Source: DASXRU01 sp033856235
Lineage (GTDB): Bacteria; Acidobacteriota; Blastocatellia; Pyrinomonadales; Pyrinomonadaceae
Direction of reading: 5' to 3'
DNA: 64,000 nucleotides
Assembly: GCA_033856235.1 (NCBI GenBank)
Contig: JAWVFI010000114.1
Coordinates: forward strand, 15,377 to 79,376
Shown here: one piece after another, positions 44,477-52,761 of the stretch
How positions within the stretch are numbered: position 1 is the stretch's first letter
Layout: each line of letters starts with the position of its first letter
Translations under genes and position numbers: made by a program
Notes under the pieces: model-generated
What the model saw: only the letters and a program-made list of their open reading frames with translations
Databases searched by the model: none
Told to the model about the DNA's origin: nothing

Positions 44477-45418
44477 TTAGGCGAAGCCAGGGAACGATAT
44501 CTCTGCCCAGATGGGCCAATGATCGGAAACATTCAGGGGGCGGGCCACGCCCCACTTATTTATCGTGAGACCACGGACAAAGATCCAATCGGCATGCAAC
44601 TTAATTCCAGCGCCGCGCCACGTGGGCGTGCCGGTGGGAAATGGTGTGCTGTAACCCTGAGATTCCATGAAGCGGCGAATCTCGATGGCCTTCTCGCGAG
44701 AGAGAGTATTGAAGTCTCCCATAATCACGGCCGGTCCTTCACGTTCGCCAGCCTTTGCCAGCACCACCTGGAGTTGGTCGTGTTGTCCGTCGAGCGAAGC
44801 GTGCGGATCGATGTGCGCATTAAAGATTTGTAATCGCTGGCGACCAACCTCCACAGTCGCTCCCATCGCCAGGCGCGGCCGCCAGGCGCATTCCTTCCAG
44901 GGCAGATCGATACGAACGACCTCTGCCAGTGGCAAGCGACTGAGCAGCGCTATCCCCGTATCGCCGGTGTCGTAAATGGCAATTTGTTCCTCGAAATCCA
45001 GCCACCACTCACGCACTTTCGGGGGCACGCCGCGCGGAATCTCAGCGGGAGCATGCACCCATGCCATCCCTAGTTGTTCCGCCAGCTCGCGCGCCACGTG
45101 CTGTCCCCCGGCGCGACCAGTCTCTTTGTCGGCTTCCTGCAATGCTAAGATATCGGGTCGCGGCAGCAAGGTCCCTTCCGAAAATGCGCGGGCGGCAAGG
45201 TCGACGTTGCGAGCCACTGCGGCGGTGCGCGGACGAGGAAGATTGATGCCAAGCTTGCGGAAGATCCCGCTGGAGATCAGGCCGCGACCCACCGCATAAC
45301 GGATGTTGTAGGTTGCCAGGACAATCGTGGCGTGGTCGCGATCGCTCGGGGCAGGAGGTTCGTTATTTCCGAATTCCAAGCGGTCCGATTCGGAGATTGA
45401 TTGATCAACAGAAGACAT
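44477..45418 (-). CDS. endonuclease/exonuclease/phosphatase-family protein
   Basis: A 313-residue enzyme of the EEP (DNase I-like) superfamily. Motifs in order: ATYNIRYAVG (metal-site Asn), ILALQEADKETGR (catalytic Glu), FNAHIDPHA, VIMGDFNTL (Asp and Asn) and VSDHWPIWAEI (Asp-His). The family includes nucleases, sphingomyelinases and phosphoinositide phosphatases; the substrate cannot be inferred. No signal peptide is apparent, so it is probably cytoplasmic. It precedes the SpoU methyltransferase by 12 bp in the same direction, which suggests an operon and possibly an RNA-related role. Confidence 0.88.
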   Translation of the reverse strand: MSSVDQSISESDRLEFGNNEPPAPSDRDHATIVLATYNIRYAVGRGLISSGIFRKLGINLPRPRTAAVARNVDLAARAFSEGTLLPRPDILALQEADKETGRAGGQHVARELAEQLGMAWVHAPAEIPRGVPPKVREWWLDFEEQIAIYDTGDTGIALLSRLPLAEVVRIDLPWKECAWRPRLAMGATVEVGRQRLQIFNAHIDPHASLDGQHDQLQVVLAKAGEREGPAVIMGDFNTLSREKAIEIRRFMESQGYSTPFPTGTPTWRGAGIKLHADWIFVRGLTINKWGVARPLNVSDHWPIWAEISFPGFA

Positions 45419-45458
45419 CGCCCCCTATTTTGCTCAAAAGCATAGAGAATACAAACTG

Positions 45459-45557
45459 CCTGTCAGTACCGTCTGCGGTAGCGGGCGGTTGATCGAGCCT
45501 TAGCTAACACTTGAGACCAACGCACACCCGCCCGCTACCGCAGGCGGTTCTGACAGG
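45459..45557. repeat. long inverted repeat J (divergent spacer)
   Basis: A 30-bp arm beginning CCTGTCAGTACCGTCTGCGG (45459-45488) is mirrored by the inverted copy at 45528-45557 with only a few mismatches; the spacer is 39 bp. It occupies the gap between the divergently read EEP gene and the receiver gene and reaches to 8 bp from the receiver ATG. Confidence 0.8.
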
Positions 45558-45564
45558 GAGAACT

Positions 45565-45924
45565 ATGCCCAATCCAATAATCGCCGTGGTCGATGACATG
45601 ATCTTTATTTCGAAGATTCGCGCCGTGGCCGAAAGCCAGGGCGTGACGGTGCGTTTTCTCAGAGATAGAGATGCTCTGTTCGCCGTGGCCAGGGAAGCAA
45701 CGCCGTCGCTGATCATTATCGATCTTCATTCCCAGAAGGTTGATCCAATGGAATTGGCGTCACTCTTGAAAGCGGATCCTGAGCTCAAGATGATTCAGTT
45801 GCTGGGCTTCTATTCACACGTCGAAACGGAGTTGCGAAACCAGGCCGAGGGTGCCGGGTTCGATCGCGTCATGGCTCGGTCCGCCTTCAGTGCAAACCTC
45901 GCGGAAATTCTCGCGCCGCTATGA
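45565..45924 (+). CDS. stand-alone receiver-domain protein
   Basis: A 119-residue protein with the fold of a response-regulator receiver: acidic pair Asp10-Asp11 (IIAVVDDMIF), probable phosphoacceptor Asp53 (LIIIDLHS) and a Ser near position 84 (LLGFYSHV). The conserved Lys of the active site is replaced by Arg (VMARSAF, Arg105). No output domain and no cognate kinase nearby. The start at 45565 is chosen over an earlier in-frame codon that lies inside inverted repeat J. It may act as a phosphate sink or protein-interaction module; because of the Lys change, phosphorylation may be altered. Confidence 0.85.
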   Translation: MPNPIIAVVDDMIFISKIRAVAESQGVTVRFLRDRDALFAVAREATPSLIIIDLHSQKVDPMELASLLKADPELKMIQLLGFYSHVETELRNQAEGAGFDRVMARSAFSANLAEILAPL

Positions 45925-46023
45925 AGTGAATCGTACCGTGCTCACGATCGCGATTTAGGTTGCGACCTTTGGGCCAACGTGTTACAAGGCAGGCAGGTCG
46001 TCCAAACAAGCCGCGAAGACCCT

Positions 46024-48180
46024 ATGCCCTTTTCAGCAGAGCGCGAGGTTCCGCATGTCCGACAAACTTCAGTTTGTCGCTTGTCACCTGAAAAGGACAA
46101 ACTGAAGTTTGTCGGACAGGTCGCAATTGTCATCCTAATCTTCGCCTGCTCCGCTTTTGCCCAATCGCATGGCCGCCTCTCCGGCGTCGTCACAAATGAC
46201 TCGAGCGCCCCCGTTGCCGGCGCGACCATCGTTGCGCTGAATCAAGTCAACAGCAAAGAGACCAGGACCACTTCCGCTAAGGACGGTCGCTACTCTCTGC
46301 AATTAAGAGCTGGTGCGTACCGGGTTTTTGTGCGGGGCGCTTTCACCGCAAACTTTGACCGGAATAAAAACTTTGGCGAATTTGCGATCGTCCGTGGCGA
46401 CTCGCTGGAGAACGTGATCGTCGTAGCCGGGAAAGAAACCACGCTGGATATTCCAGTTCTGGCTAAATCAACTGGTCAAACTGCGGCCCAAACGAAACCG
46501 ATCGGTAATGAGGGGCAGCCAGCCACGGAGCGCCGCGAAACTCGTGATCGTTGGCGCATAGGATTTCCGGAATACGATCGCTATGGCGATCGCGGCGCGC
46601 GCGGCCGCGATATCCCGTTTCGCAAAGGACGTTGGTACGACCCTTACAACCAGAGCGTGCTGAAGGGTGATTACCCGATTCTTGGCGACAAGACGTTCAT
46701 GGTGCTCTCAGCAGTGAGTTCGACCGCTCTTGAATTGCGGCGTGCGCCTACGCCGTCGGACGTCAGCAGCGTAGATCCAATCAGCGGCGAATTTTTCGGA
46801 CAGCCCGAAGCCCTGGCTGCATCTGAAACGCTGCAATTCAGTTTCGAGTTATTTCACGGTGACACAACTTTCAAGCCGCGCGACTGGGCCATTAAAATCT
46901 CACCGACGTTCAGCATCCCGAATTATCTGAATGCGCGCGAAAATGGAGTGGTGAATATCGATGTGCGGCGCGGAACGACCCGCACTGATACTCATGTTTC
47001 GCTGGAAGAAGCGTTCGGCGAAGTAAAGCTTGCCGATCTCAGTGCCAATTATGATTTTGTTTCGCTGAGGGCCGGGATTCAGCCCTTCGTTTCGGACTTT
47101 CGCGGTTTCATCTATTCAGACAACAACCTCGGCGCGCGGTTTTTTGGCAGCCTGGCTAACAATCGCTATCAATACAATCTGGCTTTTTTTTCCCAACTCG
47201 AAAAGGACACGAATAGCGGGCTGAACCGGTTCGACTTGCGGCATCAAAATGTTTACATCGCCAACCTCTATCGGCAGGACTTCATGCGCAAGGGCTACAC
47301 CATCCAGGCGAGCCTGCACTACAACGACGACCGCCGCAGCCGGAAATTCGATCGCAACGGTTTCCTGGTGCGCCCGGCTTTGATAGGCGATGTGCGGCCG
47401 CACGCGATCAAGGTTGGCTATCTGGGAATTAGTGGCGACGGCCACCTGGGGCGATTGAATTTGACGCATGCCTTCTATCACGCCTTCGGCAGTGACGACC
47501 GGAATCCGATTGCCGGACGGAGCGTGCGCGTGAGATCAAACATGGCCGCGCTCGAAGTTTCGGTGGATCGAGATTATTTGCGGTTTCGCGCCTCGGCGTT
47601 TTGGGCGCAGGGTGATCGGAACCCAACCGACAGCCGGGGTACTGGGTTCGACGCGATTTTCGACGATCCCAACTTTGCGGGTGGCCAGTTCTCGTTTTGG
47701 AACCGCCAGGGCATTCGTTTGACGCAAACGGGCGTGGGCCTGGTCCAACCCAACAGCATCCTGCCGTCACTGCGCAGCAGCAAGATAGAAGGCCAGGCAA
47801 ACTTCGTCAATCCCGGCATCTTCATCTATAACGCCGGCATGGATGTGGAAGTCACACAGAGGCTGAAGGCAGCATTGAATGTAAATTACCTGCGCTTTCA
47901 TCGCACGGAGTCGCTGGAGTACGTTCTGTTTCAAAATAACATTCGACACGACATCGGGTTTGATTACAGCCTCGGCGTCGCCTATCGTCCGTTTCTTGTT
48001 AACAATGTAACCTTGACCTTTGGGGCGGCTACGTTGCAGACGGGCAGGGGATTTCGCGACATCTACACCGACCGCTCGCGCAACTGTCCCGCCAACGTCA
48101 GCGATTTCTGCGAGCCCGACGTGATCAGCCCACGCAAACCACTGTATTCGTTGTTCGGGCAAATGAAGCTGGTGTTTTGA
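46024..48180 (+). CDS. outer-membrane beta-barrel protein with N-terminal carboxypeptidase-regulatory domain
   Basis: A 718-residue exported protein. The hydrophobic signal segment (VAIVILIFACSAFA-QS) is preceded by an odd extension of about 33 residues encoded largely by repeat A3. After cleavage comes a carboxypeptidase-regulatory-like fold (GRLSGVVTNDSSAPVAGATIVALN...), a Pro/Gln/Arg linker (to about residue 215), then a long region of alternating amphipathic strands with aromatic girdles (FELFHGDTTFKPRDWAIKISP, YTIQASLHYNDDRR, MDVEVTQRLKAALNVNYLRFH) ending in the outer-membrane-type C-terminal Phe (FGQMKLVF). No plug or TonB box was seen. Its position before five multiheme cytochrome genes suggests a porin partner of an electron conduit; that is inference. 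Confidence 0.8.
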   Translation: MPFSAEREVPHVRQTSVCRLSPEKDKLKFVGQVAIVILIFACSAFAQSHGRLSGVVTNDSSAPVAGATIVALNQVNSKETRTTSAKDGRYSLQLRAGAYRVFVRGAFTANFDRNKNFGEFAIVRGDSLENVIVVAGKETTLDIPVLAKSTGQTAAQTKPIGNEGQPATERRETRDRWRIGFPEYDRYGDRGARGRDIPFRKGRWYDPYNQSVLKGDYPILGDKTFMVLSAVSSTALELRRAPTPSDVSSVDPISGEFFGQPEALAASETLQFSFELFHGDTTFKPRDWAIKISPTFSIPNYLNARENGVVNIDVRRGTTRTDTHVSLEEAFGEVKLADLSANYDFVSLRAGIQPFVSDFRGFIYSDNNLGARFFGSLANNRYQYNLAFFSQLEKDTNSGLNRFDLRHQNVYIANLYRQDFMRKGYTIQASLHYNDDRRSRKFDRNGFLVRPALIGDVRPHAIKVGYLGISGDGHLGRLNLTHAFYHAFGSDDRNPIAGRSVRVRSNMAALEVSVDRDYLRFRASAFWAQGDRNPTDSRGTGFDAIFDDPNFAGGQFSFWNRQGIRLTQTGVGLVQPNSILPSLRSSKIEGQANFVNPGIFIYNAGMDVEVTQRLKAALNVNYLRFHRTESLEYVLFQNNIRHDIGFDYSLGVAYRPFLVNNVTLTFGAATLQTGRGFRDIYTDRSRNCPANVSDFCEPDVISPRKPLYSLFGQMKLVF
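46057..46117. repeat. paired-palindrome element A3, inside the 5' end of a coding region
   Basis: The word beginning GTCCGACAAACTTCAGTTTG (46057-46079) and its inverted copy (46096-46117) match perfectly over 22 bp, with a 16-bp spacer. It is the same word as A2 near etfA. Here it lies between the candidate ATG at 46024 and the signal-peptide core, so if that start is used the repeat is translated. Confidence 0.85.
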
Positions 48181-48243
48181 ATCATGGCCCCCGATATCTG
48201 CTTTGCCAAGAGTAGCTGAAGGGCTTGGCTTTTTTTATGTTGT

Positions 48244-48459
48244 TTCTCCCTCTCCCATTTGGGGGGAGGGTCGGGGTGGGGGTGTGAGCGCGTCCCACAG
48301 ATTCCCGCCGTATCCGTTCGGAGGAGCGGAAACCTGGTTCGGTGGTAAAACTCAATGATCCTTTCCGCTCCTCCGAACGGATAGAATTAATCATTGGATT
48401 CGCCGGTCAGGCCCTCTCCCCAACCCTCTTCCAGTGGGGGAGGGACAGGGATTGGGTGA
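48244..48459. repeat. nested inverted-repeat spacer K1 (48181-48497, no gene)
   Basis: The 317-bp gap between the barrel and the large cytochrome gene has no ORF of note. A perfect 22-bp inverted repeat (48311-48332, word TATCCGTTCGGAGGAGCGGA plus AA, and 48362-48383) is enclosed by an outer pair of G/C-rich low-complexity words (TCCCTCTCCCATTTGGGGGG near 48246-48266; CTCTTCCAGTGGGGGAGGG near 48425-48443). The structure is the same nested design as spacer K2. Confidence 0.75.
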
Positions 48460-48497
48460 GCGTTGTGGTCATCGTCTGAATAGCCTGCAATTGTCTT

Positions 48498-51400
48498 ATG
48501 AATCCACGTAGCGGAACTCCAAAGCTCAGGTTCGCGATCATCTTCGCGCTGACAGTCGGCGTTGCGATCATAGTCTCGACCAGTGCTAGTTCCTCTTTTT
48601 TCGTCACTCCGAAAACAGTGTCCTCGGCGACCCAACCAGCGCCCGCTGCGATCCCCGAAGGCTGCCTCAGTTGCCATTCGAAGATCGAACCCATGCACAA
48701 GTATGGACCGACGGGCGCGCTTGATCAGTTGAAAGATGGCAAGGACGCGCAGGGATTGAGTTGCACCGCTTGTCACGGAGGTAATCCAGCAACCAAAATC
48801 AAAGACGAGGCCCATGTGCGTCCGCGTTTTCCGAAGCTCTGGCAGCGTGACGGGAAGGCAACCGGCGCCAATCCGGAACGTACGAATACGTTGTTGCTGC
48901 GGGAGAGCGCGGAGTTCGTGCGGTTCATTAACCCCGGCGACCTGCGCGTGGCCCGTACAGCGTGCGGCGGCGAATGTCATAAGGCCCAAACCTACGCTGT
49001 GTCTCGCAGCATGATGACGCATGGGGCGATGTTGTGGGGGGCGGCGCTCTACAACAACGGCGGCTATCCCCTAAAGGACACGCAGTTCGGTGAAAGCTAC
49101 GGCGAAAATGGCGCGCCGCAGACGCTGATTCAGCAACCGCCGCCCTCGCCGGATGACAAACGAAGGAAGGGCTTTCTTACGTTCTTGGATCCCCTGCCGC
49201 GTTGGGAGATTTCGCAGCCGGGGAATGTCCTGCGGGTTTTCGAACGCGGGGGCAAAAGAAGGTTGGAGGTTGGTTTGCCGGACAAGGAAGAAGATCCAGG
49301 CAAGCCGGATAAAGGCTTGAGTGCGCGCGGACTGGGAACTAATCAACGCACCGATCCCGTTTACCTTGGCTTGCAAAAGACGCGACTGCTCGATCCCACG
49401 TTGAATTTTCTCGGCACCAACGATCATCCCGGAGATTACCGTTCCTCGGGGTGTACGGCTTGTCACGTTATTTACGCAAACGACCGCAACGCGCTTCATT
49501 CTGCCTCTTATGCAGGGGCGGGCAATCTTGGACGATCGCAAAGCGCCGATCCGAACATTCCCAAAGACGAGTCTGGTCATCCCGTGCGGCATCAGTTCAC
49601 CTCACAAATCCCGACTTCGCAATGCATGGTCTGTCACATGCATCCCGGCGAGAACATGGTTGCCAGCTACCTGGGCCTAACCTGGTGGGACAACGAGACC
49701 GACGGCGACAAAATGTACTCGCCGGCACAGAAAACGCCGTCCGCTGATGAAGAGCAATTGAAATTGAATCGCAATCCGGAAGCAGCCAGCCTGCGCGGCC
49801 TTTGGTCCGATCCGAATTTTCTGGAGCAGAGCGGGACGCCGGGATTTAATGCGCAATTGAAGCGCACCCAGTTCGCCGACTTTCACGGGCACGGCTGGAT
49901 GTTTCGCCAGGTTTTCAAACGGAATCGGAAGGGCGACTTGCTCGACGCAGACGATCAGATAGTCGCCGCTGACGATGCTGACCGATTCAAGAAGGCAGTG
50001 CACCTGAACGACATTCATCTGGAGAAAGGAATGCACTGCGTTGACTGTCACTTCCGGCAGGATGCGCACGGCAACGGCATTCTTTACAACGAGCCGCGCG
50101 CGGCAGTTGAGATCACCTGCATCGATTGTCACGGCTCAATCCGCCAACGCGCTACCCTGGTGACGTCAGGTTTTGCAGCCGGGGCAAACGCACTCGAGGG
50201 CAAACTCAATCAAGGCAAGGGACGGGAGTTGACGCGCATTCGCGTGCGCGACGAAAGTGGCAGCGCCATTCCGTTGTTTCAACGGGTCACGCGTGATCGA
50301 ACAAAGAAGGACCAGAACGGACAAGACGTTGCGCTGAAGACGGGCGACATCATTCAAAACTCGATGGTTGAGCCGCGACGTTGGTGGCGGGTGAAGCAAA
50401 CGATCGACACGATCACGCCCGGTTCACGCGATTACAGCGAGAAGTCGCGCTACGCGAAAACGATTCGCACGGATAACGCGACCTGGGGAGATGTTCCCGC
50501 CGACGAACGGCAGTTAGCGCATCAGGACGACAACATGAGTTGTTTCTCATGTCACTCATCATGGGTCACCGGGTGTTTTGGCTGTCACTTGTCGATGGCG
50601 GCGAACAGCAAAATGCCCAACCGGCACAATGAGGGCGGCGATTCTCGAAACTTCACTACTTACAACTTCCAGGTATTGCGCGATGACATTTTCATGTTAG
50701 GTCGTGACGGGACAACGACCGGAAACCGCGTCGCTCCGGTACGGTCGTCATCGGCAGTGCTGGTAAGTTCACAGAACCAGAATCGCGAATGGATTTACCA
50801 TCAACAACAGACTACCTCCGCCGAGGGCTTTGCGGGCCAGGCTTTCAACTCGCACGTTCCGCATACGGTACGAGCGAAGGAAACGAAAGGCTGCACGGAT
50901 TGTCACGTTTCGCGGAACAACGACAACAACGCCTGGATGGCGCAGCTGCTTTTGCAGGGCACCAACTTTGTCAACTTCATGGGCCACTATTGTTACGTGG
51001 CGACCGGAGATGCGCTGGAGGCCGTCGTTGTAACTGAGCACGACGAACCCCAGGCAGTGATTGGCAGTACGCTGCAGAAGCTGGCCTACCCGCGCGATTT
51101 TGCAGAATTCGAGAAAAAGGGCAGGGAACTGAAGACGGCCTACGAGCACAGCGGCAACCCGCGCGTCCTACAGGTACAAGTGCGCGGCGAATACGCCTAC
51201 GTTGCCGCCGGCGAAGGTGGCTTGAGAGTTTATGACGTGGCCCAGATCGATCAGAAAGGATTTTCTGAGCGAATCACGACCGCACCCGTTTCGAAGTTTG
51301 GTCAGAAGCTCTATCTAAAAACAAAATACGCCGTGGCGGTCGCAGCGCCGACGACGCTGGCCGTTGATCCGGTGCGTTGGCGCCTGACGACTGACGGCAG

Positions 51401-52556
51401 GATGGTCTCTCCCGACGAAGCCAGGAAACCGGGAGTGCAACTGATCAACGAAGAGCAATCGATTCATCCGCTGTACTCTTACCTCTACGTTTTAGATAAA
51501 TACGAAGGCCTGATCGTAGTGCCCGCCGCGACTCTGCTCGACGGCGATCCGTTGAACAATTATCTCCAGCGGGGAACCGATCCGGAGCTAAAGAAATACT
51601 GGGCATTTAACGAGAGTAGCGTCCTGGATGGCGCGAACAACATTACGATCGCGGGCACGCATGCCTACATCACGACAAAACAAGGGTTAGTGGTTATAAG
51701 TCTTGACGACCCTCTTCATCCGAAGGTCGTGCAGAAGATTGGCGCGCCGGCCCTGAAAAACCCGCGGGCAATCGCGATTCAGTTTCGTTACGGTTTCATA
51801 GTTGATGATGAAGGTCTGAAAGTCCTCGATGTTACCGACCCGGAAAAAGCTCATTTGACCGGCGCGCTTGTTTCACTGGCAGACGCGCGCGATGTTTATG
51901 TAGCGCGGACGTACGCCTACGTGGCGAACGGCAGGGAAGGGATTGCTATCGTGGACGTAGAGCGGCCGGAAAATCCGCGGCTGGATCAGACGTTCAACGC
52001 TGCGGGGAAGTTAAACGACACTTACCAGGTGAAGGTGGCGATGACGAATGCCAGCCTCTTTGCCTATGTTGCCGATGGGCGCAATGGATTGCGCGTCGTG
52101 CAACTTACCTCGCCGGAAACAATGCCGAACTATGCCGGGTTTAGTCCGCGCCCCGACCCGCGGCTGATCGCCAGCTTCAAAACGAAGGGCGAAGCACTGG
52201 CTATATCGAAACCGCTTGACCGGGACCGCGCCGCCGACGAGAGTGGAAACCAGATCGCAGTTTTCGGTAGACGGGGAGCGCGCCCTTTCAATGCTGAAGA
52301 ACTGCAGCGCATGATGCGAACCGACAATGGGAAGGGCGGGCTCTTTACGGTGAGTGATACGCCGCCGACGCCACCGCGAGAGGCGGGCATGAATAACGTT
52401 GGGAGTTCGCAGGCTGAGCGGTCCGCTTCGGAAAGCATGATTGGCTATTTGCTTGTTGTGTCTATAGTCCTATGCGCAGGAATAGGATGCTTCGTTATTT
52501 TGTACGCACAGCGGCGCCCTTGGCCCAGGCGTCGCCGCCGGGTGGCAAGTCTATGA
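48498..52556 (+). CDS. membrane-anchored decaheme-type cytochrome with LVIVD beta-propeller
   Basis: A 1,352-residue protein. N-terminal leader (AIIFALTVGVAIIVSTSAS). Residues about 56-805 carry nine CXXCH haem sites (CLSCH, CTACH, CTACH, CMVCH, CVDCH, CIDCH, CFSCH, CFGCH, CTDCH) plus one CX3CH (CGGECH) between the second and third. Residues about 890-1205 form LVIVD-type propeller repeats (YVAAGEGGLRVYDV, AYITTKQGLVVISLDD, FIVDDEGLKVLDVTDPEKA, YVANGREGIAIVDVERPENP). A C-terminal helix (about 1314-1337) and an Arg-rich tail fix it in the inner membrane with the bulk in the periplasm. It resembles no standard reductase. It is probably the central electron carrier or sensor of the locus. Confidence 0.88.
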   Translation: MNPRSGTPKLRFAIIFALTVGVAIIVSTSASSSFFVTPKTVSSATQPAPAAIPEGCLSCHSKIEPMHKYGPTGALDQLKDGKDAQGLSCTACHGGNPATKIKDEAHVRPRFPKLWQRDGKATGANPERTNTLLLRESAEFVRFINPGDLRVARTACGGECHKAQTYAVSRSMMTHGAMLWGAALYNNGGYPLKDTQFGESYGENGAPQTLIQQPPPSPDDKRRKGFLTFLDPLPRWEISQPGNVLRVFERGGKRRLEVGLPDKEEDPGKPDKGLSARGLGTNQRTDPVYLGLQKTRLLDPTLNFLGTNDHPGDYRSSGCTACHVIYANDRNALHSASYAGAGNLGRSQSADPNIPKDESGHPVRHQFTSQIPTSQCMVCHMHPGENMVASYLGLTWWDNETDGDKMYSPAQKTPSADEEQLKLNRNPEAASLRGLWSDPNFLEQSGTPGFNAQLKRTQFADFHGHGWMFRQVFKRNRKGDLLDADDQIVAADDADRFKKAVHLNDIHLEKGMHCVDCHFRQDAHGNGILYNEPRAAVEITCIDCHGSIRQRATLVTSGFAAGANALEGKLNQGKGRELTRIRVRDESGSAIPLFQRVTRDRTKKDQNGQDVALKTGDIIQNSMVEPRRWWRVKQTIDTITPGSRDYSEKSRYAKTIRTDNATWGDVPADERQLAHQDDNMSCFSCHSSWVTGCFGCHLSMAANSKMPNRHNEGGDSRNFTTYNFQVLRDDIFMLGRDGTTTGNRVAPVRSSSAVLVSSQNQNREWIYHQQQTTSAEGFAGQAFNSHVPHTVRAKETKGCTDCHVSRNNDNNAWMAQLLLQGTNFVNFMGHYCYVATGDALEAVVVTEHDEPQAVIGSTLQKLAYPRDFAEFEKKGRELKTAYEHSGNPRVLQVQVRGEYAYVAAGEGGLRVYDVAQIDQKGFSERITTAPVSKFGQKLYLKTKYAVAVAAPTTLAVDPVRWRLTTDGRMVSPDEARKPGVQLINEEQSIHPLYSYLYVLDKYEGLIVVPAATLLDGDPLNNYLQRGTDPELKKYWAFNESSVLDGANNITIAGTHAYITTKQGLVVISLDDPLHPKVVQKIGAPALKNPRAIAIQFRYGFIVDDEGLKVLDVTDPEKAHLTGALVSLADARDVYVARTYAYVANGREGIAIVDVERPENPRLDQTFNAAGKLNDTYQVKVAMTNASLFAYVADGRNGLRVVQLTSPETMPNYAGFSPRPDPRLIASFKTKGEALAISKPLDRDRAADESGNQIAVFGRRGARPFNAEELQRMMRTDNGKGGLFTVSDTPPTPPREAGMNNVGSSQAERSASESMIGYLLVVSIVLCAGIGCFVILYAQRRPWPRRRRRVASL

Positions 52557-52636
52557 GAGACACAGCCAGCGCGGTTGCGGCTTGCCGCAGCACTGTGCGG
52601 AACGGCTCTGTCTTTCCGCGAAGGGTCATTCTATTT

Positions 52637-52680
52637 ATCTGAGGCTGAGCCTCAGATTGGAGGCTCAGCCTCCAACCTGA
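52637..52680. repeat. paired hairpin H (GAGGCTGAGCCTC words)
   Basis: Two adjacent palindromes, CTGAGGCTGAGCCTCAG (52640-52656) and GGAGGCTCAGCCTCC (52659-52673), are also partial complements of each other. They lie in the 205-bp gap between two codirectional cytochrome genes. Confidence 0.75.
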
Positions 52681-52761
52681 TCGTGCTTGCTCCGGAAGGC
52701 CAGAGGCTTTCCGCATCCTGCGGCGGCGAAGCCGTGTATCCCCCGTGCCGATCATATTAAG

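Noticed and set aside
46024..48180. Barrel protein as a TonB-dependent receptor
   Set aside because: It has the N-terminal Ig-like domain often seen in such receptors, but no plug domain or TonB box was seen and it is shorter than usual.
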